Part shown: piece after piece, positions 9,176 to 17,696 of the stretch | Layout of the letters: every line of letters starts with the position of its first letter | How positions within the stretch are numbered: position 1 is the stretch's first letter | Assembly: GCF_003112515.1 (NCBI RefSeq) | Contig: NZ_BEVZ01000006.1 | Location: forward strand, 310,001 to 374,000 | Direction: 5' to 3' | DNA from: Streptomyces fragilis | GTDB lineage: Bacteria > Actinomycetota > Actinomycetes > Streptomycetales > Streptomycetaceae | DNA: 64,000 nt | Program-made: the position numbers and the translations under genes | Notes under the pieces: generated by a model | Database searches by the model: none | The model's input: the letters and a program-made list of their open reading frames with translations, nothing else | What the model was told of the DNA's origin: nothing

Positions 9176-10108
9176 TCACTGCCGGCCGGTGGCCTCGTCC
9201 CCGGGGTGGGCCGTTTCTCCCTGCGGGTGCGGGACCACCACGGCCACCGGGGCGGCGGCGTGCAGCAGGACCGCCTGGGTGACCGAGCCGACCATCCGGG
9301 TCGGGACCAGGAGCCGCCGCTGGTGGCGGCCGACCACCACCAGCTCGGCGTCCTGGGAATGGGCGACCAGCCGGCCGGCCGCGTCCCCGCCGTCCACCGC
9401 GAGGTCGACCTCGACCCGGGGGTGCCGCTCGCGGAGCGGGGCGAGCCGTTCCTCGGCGAGCTCCCGGGTCTCGGCGGCGACGCCGGCCTCCTCGATCACC
9501 GGCAGCGAGAACTCGCCGGGCACCGCCCACATCTGCGGGGGCCAGGGGTAGACGGCGACGGCCTGGAGACGCACCCGGCGCAGTTCGGCCTCCGCGAAGG
9601 CGAACTCCAGCGCGGCGTCGCCGGCGTGGTCGACGCCGAGGCCGACGACGACCCGGGGTCCGACGGAGGCGTCGGCGAGGTCCTGCGGGACCTGGCGTCC
9701 GGGCCGGGGGACGACCACCACCGGGCAGTGGGCGTCGCGGGCGGCGGCGATGCCGGTGGAGCCGAGCAGCAGGCTGGCGAAGCCGCCGCGGCCCCGGGAG
9801 CCGACGACCAGCAGGGAGCCCTCGGTGCTGACCTCGGCCAGGACGCTTCCGGGGCTGCCGACCCGGCTCAGGTACTCGACGTCGGGCCGACCGCCCTCGC
9901 GCCGTTCGATCCGGGCGCGCACCTGGTCCAGGACGGGGTCCTCGGCGGTGTCCACGGCGATGAACTCGGGGGGCGCCCAGGCCGGGTACTGGCGCACGTG
10001 CAGCACCCGCAGGGGCACGCCCCGCATCAGCGCGGTCAGCACCGCCCAGTCAAGGGCCCGCAGGCTGTCTTCCGATCCGTCGACCGCCGCGATGACCGGC
10101 AGGGTCAT
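9176..10108 (-). CDS. Universal stress protein, two UspA domains
   Basis: Start at ATG 10108 with GGAGGTGAGG upstream; 310 residues. Domain 1 begins PVIAAVDGSEDSLRALDWAV and ends with the nucleotide-binding loop GSRGRGGFASLLLGS; domain 2 begins RVVVGLGVDHAGDAALEFAF and ends near VVVGRHQRRLLVPTRMVGSV. G-x(2)-G-x(9)-G(S/T) signatures support ATP binding in domain 1; the second copy is degenerate. Tandem Usp proteins of this size are common in Streptomyces and are linked to stress or hypoxia responses. A single-gene unit. Confidence 0.85.
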   Translation of the reverse strand: MTLPVIAAVDGSEDSLRALDWAVLTALMRGVPLRVLHVRQYPAWAPPEFIAVDTAEDPVLDQVRARIERREGGRPDVEYLSRVGSPGSVLAEVSTEGSLLVVGSRGRGGFASLLLGSTGIAAARDAHCPVVVVPRPGRQVPQDLADASVGPRVVVGLGVDHAGDAALEFAFAEAELRRVRLQAVAVYPWPPQMWAVPGEFSLPVIEEAGVAAETRELAEERLAPLRERHPRVEVDLAVDGGDAAGRLVAHSQDAELVVVGRHQRRLLVPTRMVGSVTQAVLLHAAAPVAVVVPHPQGETAHPGDEATGRQ

Positions 10109-10267
10109 GTGGTCCCTCACCTCCGGAGTTCGGCATTCCACTGTCCCCGCCCAGCCTCGCCCAGCGGCGGGGCCGGTGCGGGAACCGGTGGCCGAGTGTC
10201 CGCAATTCGCGGCGGAAACCCTCGTGCGGTCCTCGGGGGGCGGGATCCGTGTCTGCCGGGCCGGCCC

Positions 10268-10510
10268 TCAGGTGAGGTCGAACTCGCCTTCGCGGGCGTC
10301 CGAGACGAAGACACCCCACTCGTCGGGAGTGAAGATCAGGGACGGGCTTTCGGGCCGGCGGCTGTTGCGCATCGCGATGAATCCCTCGACGAAGGCGATC
10401 TGGACGTCTCCGAGTCCACGGCTGCTGGAACGCCACTGGGCCTGGCTGAGGTCGAGGTGGTCCGGCTTGTCCCATCCGGTGCGCCGCTGCTGGGTGGTGC
10501 TGTCGGCCAC
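10268..10510 (-). CDS. DUF397 small protein
   Basis: An 80-residue protein with the DUF397 pattern: W..S..S...G...IAF, followed by VRNSRRPESPSLIFTPDEWGVFVSDAREGEFD. DUF397 proteins in Streptomyces usually sit next to an XRE-type regulator (BldB/WhiJ-like systems); no such partner lies beside this one, so it is an orphan copy. It is separated from the Usp gene by about 160 bp. Confidence 0.8.
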   Translation of the reverse strand: MADSTTQQRRTGWDKPDHLDLSQAQWRSSSRGLGDVQIAFVEGFIAMRNSRRPESPSLIFTPDEWGVFVSDAREGEFDLT

Positions 10511-10570
10511 GTCCGTGCTCCTCCCGTTGGGGTCGGCGGTCAGCCTACCGACCGGTCGGGGTCACCGACA

Positions 10571-10603
10571 GGCCCCGTGCCGCGGCGGGCGCGGCACGGG
10601 GCC
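10571..10603. terminator. Hairpin terminator downstream of acyl-CoA ligase
   Basis: GGCCCCGTGCCGC (10571-10583) pairs perfectly with GCGGCACGGGGCC (10591-10603) across a 7-nt loop, just after the end of the minus-strand ligase gene. Confidence 0.7.
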
Positions 10604-10619
10604 GGGGCACGGGTGCGGG

Positions 10620-12140
10620 TCAGGCGCCGGCCGCGCCGTGCCGGTCGCGCAGCTCGCGCTTGAGGATCTTGCCGCTGGCGTTGCGCGGCAGTTCGTCGAC
10701 GAGGACGACGCGCTTGGGCGCCTTGAAGGAGGCCAGCCGCTCCTTGGCGTGGGCCACCAGTTCCTCCTCGGTGACCTCTCCCCGGCGCACCACGAAGGCG
10801 GTGACGGCCTCGATCCAGCGTGCGTCGGGCAGGCCGACGACGGCCACCTCGGCGACCTCGGGGTGCGTGTAGAGGGCGTCCTCCACCTGCCGGGAAGCCA
10901 CCAGCACCCCACCGGAGTTGATCACGTCCTTCACCCGGTCGACGATGGTGTGGTAGCCGTCCGCGTCGCGCACGGCCAGGTCGCCGGAGTGGAACCAGCC
11001 GTCGCGGAAGGCCTCCTCGGTCGCCTCGGGCTTGTCCCAGTAGCCCTCGCACAGTTGCGGGGAGCGGTAGACGATCTCGCCGGGGGTGCCGTCGGGGACG
11101 TCCTTGCCGTTCTCGTCGACGACGCGGGCCTCGACGAACAGGACGGGGCGGCCGCAGGAGTCCATCCGGCCCTCGTGCTCGTCGGGTCCGAGCACCATGG
11201 CGAGGGGGCCGATCTCGCTCTGGCCGAAGCAGTTGTGGAAGGCGAGGCCGGGGAGGCGTTCGCGCAGCCGCTCGAGGACCGGCACGGGCATGACGGAGGC
11301 CCCGTAGAAGCCCTTGCGCAGCGCACCGAGGTCGCGGGTCGCGAAGTCGGGACGGTTGGCGAGGGCGATCCACACCGTGGGCGGGGCGAACACGCTGTCG
11401 GCGCGCCCGGCTTCGATCAGGTCGAAGAGGCGGTCGCCGTCGGGAGCGTCGAGGATGGTGTTGCGGGCGCCCACGGCGAGGTAGGGCAGCAGGAAGACGT
11501 GCATCTGCGCCGAGTGGTAGAGCGGCAGCGCGTGCACGGGCCGGTCCTCGGCGCTCAGGCCGAGCGCGGTGACGGCGCTCACGTACTCGTGGACCAGGGC
11601 GCGGTGCGTCATCATCGCGCCCTTGGGCAGGGCGGTGGTGCCCGAGGTGTAGAGGAGCTGGACCAGGTCCTCGGCGTCCGGAGCGGGACCGTCGTAGGGG
11701 GCGGTGGACGCGAGGCGGTCGAGCAGCGAGTCCCCGGCGTCGCGCAGGGCCAGGACCGGCACGCCCTCCGGGAGGCGGCCGGCGAGCGCCGGGTCGACGA
11801 GGACGAGGCCGCTGCCCGACTGGCCGAGCAGGTACGCCAGGTCGTCGCCGGTGAGGTTCTGGTTGACCGGCACGTGGACCAGGCCGGCGCGGGCGCAGGC
11901 GAGGTAACCGATCAGGTAGGCGTCGGAGTTGTGGCCGTAGGAGGCGACGCGGTCCCCGGGGCTCAGCCCGTGCGAGCGCAGGACGGCGGCCGCGCGGGAG
12001 ACCGCGTCGTCGAGTTCGGCGTAGGTCCACGACCGGTCCGCGTAGTCGACCGCGGTCCGGTCCGGGGTGCGGCGCGCGCTGCGGCGCAGGACGGCGTCGA
12101 CGGTGCTGGCGTTGCCGCTGCCGGCGGTGGTTCGGCTCAT
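10620..12140 (-). CDS. Acyl-CoA synthetase (AMP-dependent ligase), 506 aa
   Basis: Full-length ANL-superfamily ligase. Seen: the P-loop LLYTSGTTALPKGAMMTH, the A5-type motif NCFGQSEIGPLA, the hinge motif SGDLAVRDADGYHTIVDRVKD and the C-terminal lysine in ASGKILKRELRD. It should adenylate a carboxylic acid and transfer it to CoA, most likely a fatty or aromatic acid. The chain length cannot be read from sequence alone. It is a monocistronic minus-strand gene followed by a strong hairpin. Confidence 0.85.
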   Translation of the reverse strand: MSRTTAGSGNASTVDAVLRRSARRTPDRTAVDYADRSWTYAELDDAVSRAAAVLRSHGLSPGDRVASYGHNSDAYLIGYLACARAGLVHVPVNQNLTGDDLAYLLGQSGSGLVLVDPALAGRLPEGVPVLALRDAGDSLLDRLASTAPYDGPAPDAEDLVQLLYTSGTTALPKGAMMTHRALVHEYVSAVTALGLSAEDRPVHALPLYHSAQMHVFLLPYLAVGARNTILDAPDGDRLFDLIEAGRADSVFAPPTVWIALANRPDFATRDLGALRKGFYGASVMPVPVLERLRERLPGLAFHNCFGQSEIGPLAMVLGPDEHEGRMDSCGRPVLFVEARVVDENGKDVPDGTPGEIVYRSPQLCEGYWDKPEATEEAFRDGWFHSGDLAVRDADGYHTIVDRVKDVINSGGVLVASRQVEDALYTHPEVAEVAVVGLPDARWIEAVTAFVVRRGEVTEEELVAHAKERLASFKAPKRVVLVDELPRNASGKILKRELRDRHGAAGA

Positions 12141-12288
12141 GGCGCCGATCCTGCGTGCGGGCTGCGGCGCAGGTCAAGAGGCCGGTGGGCGCGCGAAAAA
12201 GCCCGCCGGCTCCGGCGCCGCCCGGGGAGCGGGGGGCCGTGCCGACGGGCCACGGGCCGGGGCTCCGGCCCTCGCACCGTCGGGAGGA

Positions 12289-12480
12289 TCAGCCCTTGAA
12301 CACCGCCTTCTGCACCTCGTTGGGGCCGTCGAAGTTGTCCTGGCGGAGGTTTTCGAGCTTCTCGACCAGGGAGCCGTCGGCGTGGTTGCTCCGGGCACGG
12401 TCGACGAGGGACTTCTTGTCCGTCGGGTAGTTCACGCCGTTGAGGGCCTTCTGCAGCTCGATCGGGTTCGTGTCGGCCAT
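12289..12480 (-). CDS. DUF2795 small protein, 63 aa
   Basis: A short acidic/basic protein starting at ATG 12480 with an upstream AGGAGG (about 7 nt). The sequence NPIELQKALNGVNYPTDKKS...SLVEKLENL matches DUF2795, a small helical domain of unknown function widespread in actinobacteria. Longer in-frame upstream starts exist but would overlap the preceding Cys-rich gene. It lies 47 bp after that gene and may share its transcript. Confidence 0.75.
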   Translation of the reverse strand: MADTNPIELQKALNGVNYPTDKKSLVDRARSNHADGSLVEKLENLRQDNFDGPNEVQKAVFKG

Positions 12481-12527
12481 GGTGTGCCTCCTGGAAGGTG
12501 GTCCTGTCCGGGTGTCTCGGGCCCGCG

Positions 12528-12902
12528 CTAGGCGGCGAGCGTGGCGAGGAACTCCGTGCAGGCCTCGGCGCACAGGCGGCATGCCTTGGCCGCCTCCTCC
12601 GCCCCGGGGCAGGCGTCGAAGACCTCGGCGCACTCCAGGCACACGGTGCGGCACCACTCCACCTGCATCCGCAGCCCGGCCTCGTCCAGTCCGGTCTGCT
12701 CGGACAGCACCCGGCAGGTCGCGTCGCACACCTCGGCGCACATGATGCCCTTGCGCCGGGCGCGGTCCTGCGCCTCGGTGCCGTCCGGATCCATGAATCC
12801 CGCGCGCAGGGCGCAGGCCCTCGCACACTCGGTGCAGGCCTGCGCGCAGGCGAACCGGTCCTCCAGGAACCGGTACAGCTCGTCCTGGGATGCGCTCGTC
12901 AC
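12528..12902 (-). CDS. Four-helix-bundle Cys-rich copper-binding protein (Csp/DUF326-like)
   Basis: GTG start at 12902; 124 residues with 14 cysteines arranged as C-x3-C-x2-C-x3-C groups along predicted helices (ACAQACTECARAC, MCAEVCDATC, WCRTVCLEC, ACRLCAEAC). This is the pattern of DUF326 four-helix-bundle proteins, some of which (Csp) store many Cu(I) ions inside the bundle. No signal peptide, so it is predicted cytosolic. It is probably co-transcribed with the DUF2795 gene. Copper binding is inferred from the family, not shown. Confidence 0.8.
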   Translation of the reverse strand: MTSASQDELYRFLEDRFACAQACTECARACALRAGFMDPDGTEAQDRARRKGIMCAEVCDATCRVLSEQTGLDEAGLRMQVEWCRTVCLECAEVFDACPGAEEAAKACRLCAEACTEFLATLAA

Positions 12903-13083
12903 GTGGCCCGAGTTGCCCCGGCCCGCGGTGTCAAACGCCTGGCCCCGGGCACCCGGCGTCCAGGAGATCCGACGGAGGGAGTCCGGCGGAGGGAAGGGGC
13001 GATCCGGTGGCCCTGCGGTGAGGAACCGCCGTCCGCCTCGGAGCGCCCCTCCGACCGACACACCGGCAGCAGGCGCGCCGCGT

Positions 13084-13103
13084 ATCGGTTCGTACCAACC
13101 GAT
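13084..13103. promoter_or_regulatory. Inverted repeat upstream of DUF6479 gene (candidate operator)
   Basis: ATCGGTT-CGTACC-AACCGAT: perfect 7-bp arms with a 6-bp spacer, 19 bp before the first start codon of the 13122 gene, in the divergent region with the Cys-rich protein gene. Its position overlaps where a promoter or leader would be. Confidence 0.45.
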
Positions 13104-13121
13104 TGAGGGTAGATAGTGACC

Positions 13122-13487
13122 ATGAGCTATGAATGGGTGGATTTCGCTCTGGAAGAGGGACAGATCGGCGGCCTCGCTCCGTTCATCCTCGGCGCGATCG
13201 TGGCCGCGGCGCTGATCGGCGCGGTCGTGTTCGGCTGGCGGGTCCGTCAGCGTGAGCCGCGCAGGCCGACGCCGGAGGAGCAGCCCAAGATGCCGCCGGG
13301 CGGTCCGGTGCGCGAGCACCGTTCGACCAGGGACGCCGACGACGTCCCGCGCACGGACCACGACCGGCTCACGCCGTACCAGCTCGACCCGCAGGGAACC
13401 GTCCCCTCCGAGGAGGAGCCGCCGCGTCCCCGTTGGAACGAGGGCAGCAGCGGAGGCTTCGGCAGCGGGGGCGGCGGCCACCGCTGA
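13122..13487 (+). CDS. DUF6479 small membrane protein
   Basis: About 121 residues; ATG 13122 chosen, with GTG 13116 two codons upstream and GAGGG before it. One transmembrane helix (about residues 18-40, LAPFILGAIVAAALIGAVVFGW) is followed by a basic stop-transfer RVRQREPRRP and a Pro/Glu/Arg-rich cytosolic tail ending in a Gly/Ser-rich stretch. This fits DUF6479, which is common next to the following gene type in Streptomyces. Function unknown. Confidence 0.7.
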   Translation: MSYEWVDFALEEGQIGGLAPFILGAIVAAALIGAVVFGWRVRQREPRRPTPEEQPKMPPGGPVREHRSTRDADDVPRTDHDRLTPYQLDPQGTVPSEEEPPRPRWNEGSSGGFGSGGGGHR

Positions 13488-13538
13488 CGCGGGGCCGATG
13501 TCCTGCCGCACCTTCACGCAGGAAGTGAGTGAGTGACC

Positions 13539-13889
13539 ATGGACCGTTCCGGCCGCGACGGCCTGCCGCTGTCCGACTACGACCAGCTTCCCCTCGGCTC
13601 GCTGGAGAGCCGGATCCGCTCGCTGACGTCGGAGCAGGTGGAGGAGCTGCTGACCCACGAGAAGGAGCACGGCCGGCGGGTGCCCGCCACCCAGGTGCTC
13701 TCCGCCCGTCTGGATCAGCTCCGCAACGGTGCCCAGCCGACCGGGGGCGACCCGTCCGGGCTCCGCCCGGAGGCCGGCGGAACGCCGGGCGGCTCGCCGG
13801 TGTCACCGCGGACCTCGGCCGAGCCGTACAACCCGCCGCCGCACGGCACTCCCGACCAGCGCGGCAAGCCGAAGGGCGACCGCTTCTGA
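13539..13889 (+). CDS. Small hydrophilic protein with SLESRIRSL/EQVEELL motif (DUF8129-like)
   Basis: 116 residues from ATG 13539 (GTG 13533 is an alternative), beginning 51 bp after the DUF6479 gene and probably in its transcript. Seen: LPLSDYDQLPLGSLESRIRSL, then an amphipathic helix EQVEELLTHEKEHG and RVPATQVLSARLDQL, followed by a Pro/Gly-rich disordered tail. I think this is the DUF8129 fold, with moderate confidence. Function unknown. Confidence 0.6.
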   Translation: MDRSGRDGLPLSDYDQLPLGSLESRIRSLTSEQVEELLTHEKEHGRRVPATQVLSARLDQLRNGAQPTGGDPSGLRPEAGGTPGGSPVSPRTSAEPYNPPPHGTPDQRGKPKGDRF

Positions 13890-13910
13890 TCCCGTCGTGC
13901 TCCCTCACGT

Positions 13911-13944
13911 GAAGGGCCCCGGACCCACCGGTCCGGGGCCCTTC
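13911..13944. terminator. Hairpin terminator between convergent genes
   Basis: GAAGGGCCCCGGACC pairs perfectly (15 bp) with its complement around a CACC loop, between the plus-strand gene ending at 13889 and the minus-strand MFS gene ending at 14018. Confidence 0.8.
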
Positions 13945-14017
13945 GGCATGTCACGGGCTGCCGGGGACGGACCGGGGCGGGTCGGGGCGTGCTCCCGGGG
14001 CCGGGTGGGGCGTCGCG

Positions 14018-15445
14018 TCAGGCGGCCTCGGCGGCGCCCAGGTCCTGGCCGGGTTCCCGGCCGCCGTCACGGACCTTCGGGCGGACGACGAGGGCGACGG
14101 CCACCAGGGCGAGGGTGGCCGCCCCCGAGGCGGCGAGCACGGTGCGGGGCCCGAGGGCGGCGGTGAGGGGCCCGCCGAGCGCGGCGCCCGTCGGGGAGGA
14201 CGCCAGCAGGGCGGCGCCCCGCACCGCGAGCACGGTGGTCAGCCACGCCTCGGGGGTGCGGTCCTGGAAGAGGGTGAAGGACAGCGCGGTGAACGGGCCG
14301 TAGATCAGGCCGCCGAGGGCGAAGCAGGTGACGGTGACGGCGGGCGGCGCCCCGAAGCCGAACGGCAGGAGGACGGCTCCCCAGCCGGCCACGATCCCGA
14401 GCGCCGTGGGCCACAGCGGCAGCCTCCGCAGCATTCCGGCGGCGAGCCCGCCGAGCACCGCTCCGGCGCTGAAGAGCGTCCAGTACAGGCCGAGCAGGTG
14501 CGGGCCTTGGTGCAGGTCCTCGGTGACGTGCAGCGGGAGCGCCACCTCGACCGGGCCGTAGAGGAAGAAGAAGGACCAGGTGAGCGCCAGGATGCCCAGC
14601 AGTTCGGGCCGTTGCCGGAAGAGGCCGAGGACGGCGAAGGGTTTCCCGCCGGGACCGCCCGTCGGGTCGGCGGCGTCCGTCCCACCGGGTTGTTCCGCCC
14701 CGCCCGGCTTCCCCGCGCCAGCCGGTCTCTCCGCCCCGCCCCGTTTCTCCGCCCCGCCCGGCTCCTCCGCCCCACCCGGCCGCCCGGCCCCACCCGGTTG
14801 CCCGGCGGCAGCGGCGTCGGGACGGACCCTGACCGCGCCCACCGCGAGGACGGCGAAGGTCAGCGCGTCGATGCCGATGATCCAGGCGGGGCTCAGCACG
14901 GTGATCAGCACACCGGCCAGTGCGGGCCCGAAGACCATGGCGGCCGAGGCGCTGGAGCTGACCAGGGCGTTGGCGGCGAGCCGCCGTTCGGGCGCCAGGA
15001 GGGAGGCGAGCAGGGCGTACTTGCCCGCGCTGCCCCAGGCGTGCAGCAGGGAGGAGGCCGCCAGCAGCACCACGTACAGCCAGGGGGTGAGCACGCCGAG
15101 GATCCAGGCCAGCGGCACGCAGGCGAGCATCACCGCCCGCAGCGCGGCGTCGGCGAACAGCAGCCGCCGGGCGGGGAAGCCGCGCATCCACCGCCCGAGC
15201 ACCAGCGCGCCGACGGCTCCCGGCAGCGCGTAGGCGGCCACCGCGGTCCCGACGTAGAGCCCGCGGTTGCCGTCCGGCGCCAGCAGGACGGCGAGCCACG
15301 GCACGGTCACCACGGCCATCCCGTCACCGAAGTCGGACGCGACGAAGGCGGACAGCAGCCGCCTGAAGGGCCGGTGCGCGAACAGGGGGCGGTAGGCCGG
15401 GGGCGGTTCGGGCAGCCTGGCCCGGCCGGTTCCAGGTGCGGTCAC
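14018..15445 (-). CDS. MFS transporter with expanded repeat-rich central loop
   Basis: 475 residues with about 12 hydrophobic segments and the MFS pattern (RRLLSAFVASDFGDGMAVVTVPWLAVLL, VLGRWMRGFPARRLL). The two six-helix halves are joined by a long Gly/Ala/Pro/Glu loop built from repeats of the type GGAE(R/K/Q)PGGA (encoded by 14,680-14,815). Probably a drug or metabolite exporter. The initiation codon GTG/ATG choice is clear at 15445. No regulator is adjacent, so the substrate cannot be suggested. Confidence 0.8.
   Translation of the reverse strand: MTAPGTGRARLPEPPPAYRPLFAHRPFRRLLSAFVASDFGDGMAVVTVPWLAVLLAPDGNRGLYVGTAVAAYALPGAVGALVLGRWMRGFPARRLLFADAALRAVMLACVPLAWILGVLTPWLYVVLLAASSLLHAWGSAGKYALLASLLAPERRLAANALVSSSASAAMVFGPALAGVLITVLSPAWIIGIDALTFAVLAVGAVRVRPDAAAAGQPGGAGRPGGAEEPGGAEKRGGAERPAGAGKPGGAEQPGGTDAADPTGGPGGKPFAVLGLFRQRPELLGILALTWSFFFLYGPVEVALPLHVTEDLHQGPHLLGLYWTLFSAGAVLGGLAAGMLRRLPLWPTALGIVAGWGAVLLPFGFGAPPAVTVTCFALGGLIYGPFTALSFTLFQDRTPEAWLTTVLAVRGAALLASSPTGAALGGPLTAALGPRTVLAASGAATLALVAVALVVRPKVRDGGREPGQDLGAAEAA
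14680..14815. repeat. Degenerate tandem 15-bp repeats inside MFS gene
   Basis: On the plus strand, units of the form CCGCCCCGCCCGGC(T)TC recur with small changes and keep the reading frame, giving the Gly-Gly-Ala-Glu/Pro loop of the transporter. Slippage in such a tract would lengthen or shorten the loop without a frameshift. Confidence 0.65.
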
Positions 15446-15506
15446 CGGGACAGCTTCACGCCACGGGTGCGAGGGAAGTCAACCCTGTGTCGGCCGGGTG
15501 ACGCGA

Positions 15507-16232
15507 TCACGCCACGACGACGCAGCCGCGCCGTTCCAGGGCGACGGCCACCGGGTCCTCACCGGGGTCCACGGCGAGGTCGTTCCACCGCAGGTCGAGC
15601 TTCTCCAGGGAGGGGAGTTCCGGCAGCCACGGGGGCAGGCTGCCGATCCGGTTGCCCCGCAGGTCGAGGGTGCGCAGCAGGGGCAGGCCGGCGAGCGGCG
15701 CGGGGACCTCGGGGAGCAGGTTGTCGCGCAGCTCGAGGTGCCGCAGCTCCCGCAGCCGGGAGAGGGAGGCGGGGAGTTCGGTGAGGCGGTTGCCCTTGAG
15801 CCACAGTTCCCGGAGGTTCGCGAGGTCGCCGATACGCTCCGGGAGCGCCGTCAACTCGTTGTGTTGGCTGCGCAGTTCGACCAGTGCGGCCATGCGGGTG
15901 AGCGAGTCGGGCAGCTCGGTCAGGCGGTTGTCGCCGACGTTGAGGAGCCGCAGCGCGGTCAGCCGGCCCAACGCGTCGGGCAGGCGGGTCAGGCGGTTGT
16001 CGTGGAGGTAGAGGCAGCCGGTGAGCCCGGTCAACTCCCCCAGCTCCGCCGGCACTTCGGTGAGCGCGTTGTGGCCGAGGTCGAGCGTGGTGAGCCGGCC
16101 GAGTCCGCCGATCGCGGGTGACACGTCGGTGAGGTCGTTGTCGGCGAGGATCAGCACGCGCAGGTCGCGCCGGTCCCAGACGGACTCCGGTACGGCGCCG
16201 AGGCGCCGGCGCCACAGGTTCAGCGTGCTCAG
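15507..16232 (-). CDS. Leucine-rich-repeat protein, probable CTG start
   Basis: LRR protein made of about eight 23-residue units of the type L..L.LRDN.L.EVP..L..L. The homologous-looking N-terminus STLNLWRRRLGAVPESVWDRRDLRVLIL extends upstream of the first GTG (16157). The extension ends at CTG 16232, whose last bases overlap the TGA of the upstream lipoprotein gene (C-TGA), with GAGGAG 5 nt before it. I therefore propose a rare CTG start with translational coupling; GTG 16157 is the conservative alternative. No signal peptide or membrane segment; LRR proteins usually mediate protein binding. Confidence 0.75.
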   Translation of the reverse strand: MSTLNLWRRRLGAVPESVWDRRDLRVLILADNDLTDVSPAIGGLGRLTTLDLGHNALTEVPAELGELTGLTGCLYLHDNRLTRLPDALGRLTALRLLNVGDNRLTELPDSLTRMAALVELRSQHNELTALPERIGDLANLRELWLKGNRLTELPASLSRLRELRHLELRDNLLPEVPAPLAGLPLLRTLDLRGNRIGSLPPWLPELPSLEKLDLRWNDLAVDPGEDPVAVALERRGCVVVA

Positions 16233-16768
16233 AGCCGCTCCTCGAGGAAGCGTTCCAGCTGGCCGATCAGGTCGTCGGCCTCGCCGAGGGGAACGCTGCG
16301 GTCGGTGACGACGGCGCGGCCGTCGTGCTCCAGGGTGTAGACGAACATGTCGCGGGCGCCCTCGTCGACGCTGCGGGGCGGGAGCGCCGCGAAGTCGACC
16401 TTCTCCAGCAGGGTCCGGAGCCGGTCGCGGTCCGCGCCGGAGAGCGGGTCGGCCTCCCGGACGCCGTCCCTGCGGTCGCTGATCTCCACCGTGCCGTCGG
16501 TGGAGGCCAGGATGGAGCGGCGGACGCCGGCGATCCCGCCGGTGACGGTGAGGCGGACGGTCTCGGGCCGCTCGCTGGGCGTTGCCCCGTCACCGCCCTG
16601 CTCCCCCTGCTCCCCCGGTTCCCGCGGTTCTTCCGCAGACGGCTGCGTCCGTCCGGGCGAGGGGGGCGGCCCGTCCGGCTGGGACGCCTCCACCGACCCG
16701 CAGGCGGCGAGCAGCAGGCAGGTGGCGGCCAGCAGGGCGGGTCCTCGGCCTCGCATCCGGTACGGCAT
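16229..16768 (-). CDS. Lipoprotein with emfourin-like domain
   Basis: 179 residues. A lipobox LLLAAC near residue 22 follows a hydrophobic signal, then a Pro/Glu/Gly-rich linker (about 25-65). The globular part (VRLTVTGGIAGVRRSILASTDGTV...DRLRTLLEKVDFAALPP...MFVYTLEHDGRAVVTDRSVP...LIGQLERFL) resembles the protealysin-inhibitor emfourin family. It would sit on the outer face of the membrane. It is coupled to the downstream LRR gene by a stop/start overlap, suggesting the two act together. The inhibitory role is inference from fold resemblance. Confidence 0.65.
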   Translation of the reverse strand: MPYRMRGRGPALLAATCLLLAACGSVEASQPDGPPPSPGRTQPSAEEPREPGEQGEQGGDGATPSERPETVRLTVTGGIAGVRRSILASTDGTVEISDRRDGVREADPLSGADRDRLRTLLEKVDFAALPPRSVDEGARDMFVYTLEHDGRAVVTDRSVPLGEADDLIGQLERFLEERL

Positions 16769-16799
16769 GTCGTGCTCCTTCCGCCTGGCGTCCCAGGTC

Positions 16800-17516
16800 T
16801 CACACGGTAGCCGCCCCGTCGTCCCCCGGCTCCCAGACCGCGCAGTCGTGGGCGAAGAGCACTCGCCGGGGTGCGAGGGCAGCGATCCTGTCCATCCATG
16901 GACGGTACGGAGGCAGCGGAGGTTCCGTTCCGTCGAGCGCGGCGCGGTGGGCCAGATGGTCGGCGGAGAAGTGGGAGGCGAGGTCGTGCGCCTGTCCGGC
17001 GAGCACGACGACGCCGGCGGACGTCGTCACCGCCAGGGACTGGTGGCCCGCGGTGTGGCCGGGGGTGGGGAGGACGCGGACGCCCGGCAGGAGCTCCGCC
17101 TCGCCGTCGAGCTCCTCGTACCGCGCGCCGGGGAAGTCGACCAGGTGGTCCGCGGTGTACCCGCCGGCCCGGGCGGCGGCCAGCTCGCTCCTCTGCACCA
17201 CGACGGGGCGCCCGGCGAGGCCGGGATTGCCGCCGCAGTGGTCGAAGTGCAGGTGGCAGTTGACCACGAGGTCGACGCCCCCGGGACGGACTCCCGCCGC
17301 CGCGAGCGCCGCGGCCAGGGACCGGCGACGCGGACGGTAGTGGGCCTCGGTGGCGGGGCCGGCGTCACCCATGCCGGTGTCGAAGAGCAGCAGTCCACCG
17401 GGGTGGCGCACCAGGTACGCGAGCACCGGTTCCACCCGGGGATCGGGCCCTCCGGTCTCGGCGGCGGGGCGGACGAAGTACCCGAGGTCGAGGCGGCGTA
17501 CGGAGACGGAGGTCAT
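16800..17516 (-). CDS. MBL-fold metallohydrolase (lactonase-like)
   Basis: ATG 17516 is preferred: GGGAGG lies 9 nt upstream, abutting the alternative ATG 17525. The 238-residue protein has the metallo-beta-lactamase metal motif NCHLHFDHCGG (HxHxDH), a second His in PTPGHTAGHQS, an Asp-equivalent region GQAHDL and a final FAHDCAVW. The order and spacing fit the N-acyl-homoserine-lactonase/AttM-like branch rather than glyoxalase II. Substrate unknown; it might hydrolyse lactones, including gamma-butyrolactone-like signals, but nothing nearby shows this. Confidence 0.75.
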   Translation of the reverse strand: MTSVSVRRLDLGYFVRPAAETGGPDPRVEPVLAYLVRHPGGLLLFDTGMGDAGPATEAHYRPRRRSLAAALAAAGVRPGGVDLVVNCHLHFDHCGGNPGLAGRPVVVQRSELAAARAGGYTADHLVDFPGARYEELDGEAELLPGVRVLPTPGHTAGHQSLAVTTSAGVVVLAGQAHDLASHFSADHLAHRAALDGTEPPLPPYRPWMDRIAALAPRRVLFAHDCAVWEPGDDGAATV

Positions 17517-17696
17517 GCGGCTCATCCTCCCGGCGCCCCGGCCCCGCTGTCGGCCGCCTCTGCCGAGGGCAGAGCGAGGGTTGGCGGTGCGGCCGGACAG
17601 GGGCGGCAGCGCGCCCCGCGGTCCCGAACTCCGGACGGCCGCTCCCCGCACGGTCAGGGGGACGTGGCGGGCACGCCCAGCTTGTGCAGGACGCGG

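Noticed and set aside
10268..10510. Complete XRE/DUF397 regulatory pair
   Set aside because: Only the DUF397 member is here; neither flank encodes an HTH partner.
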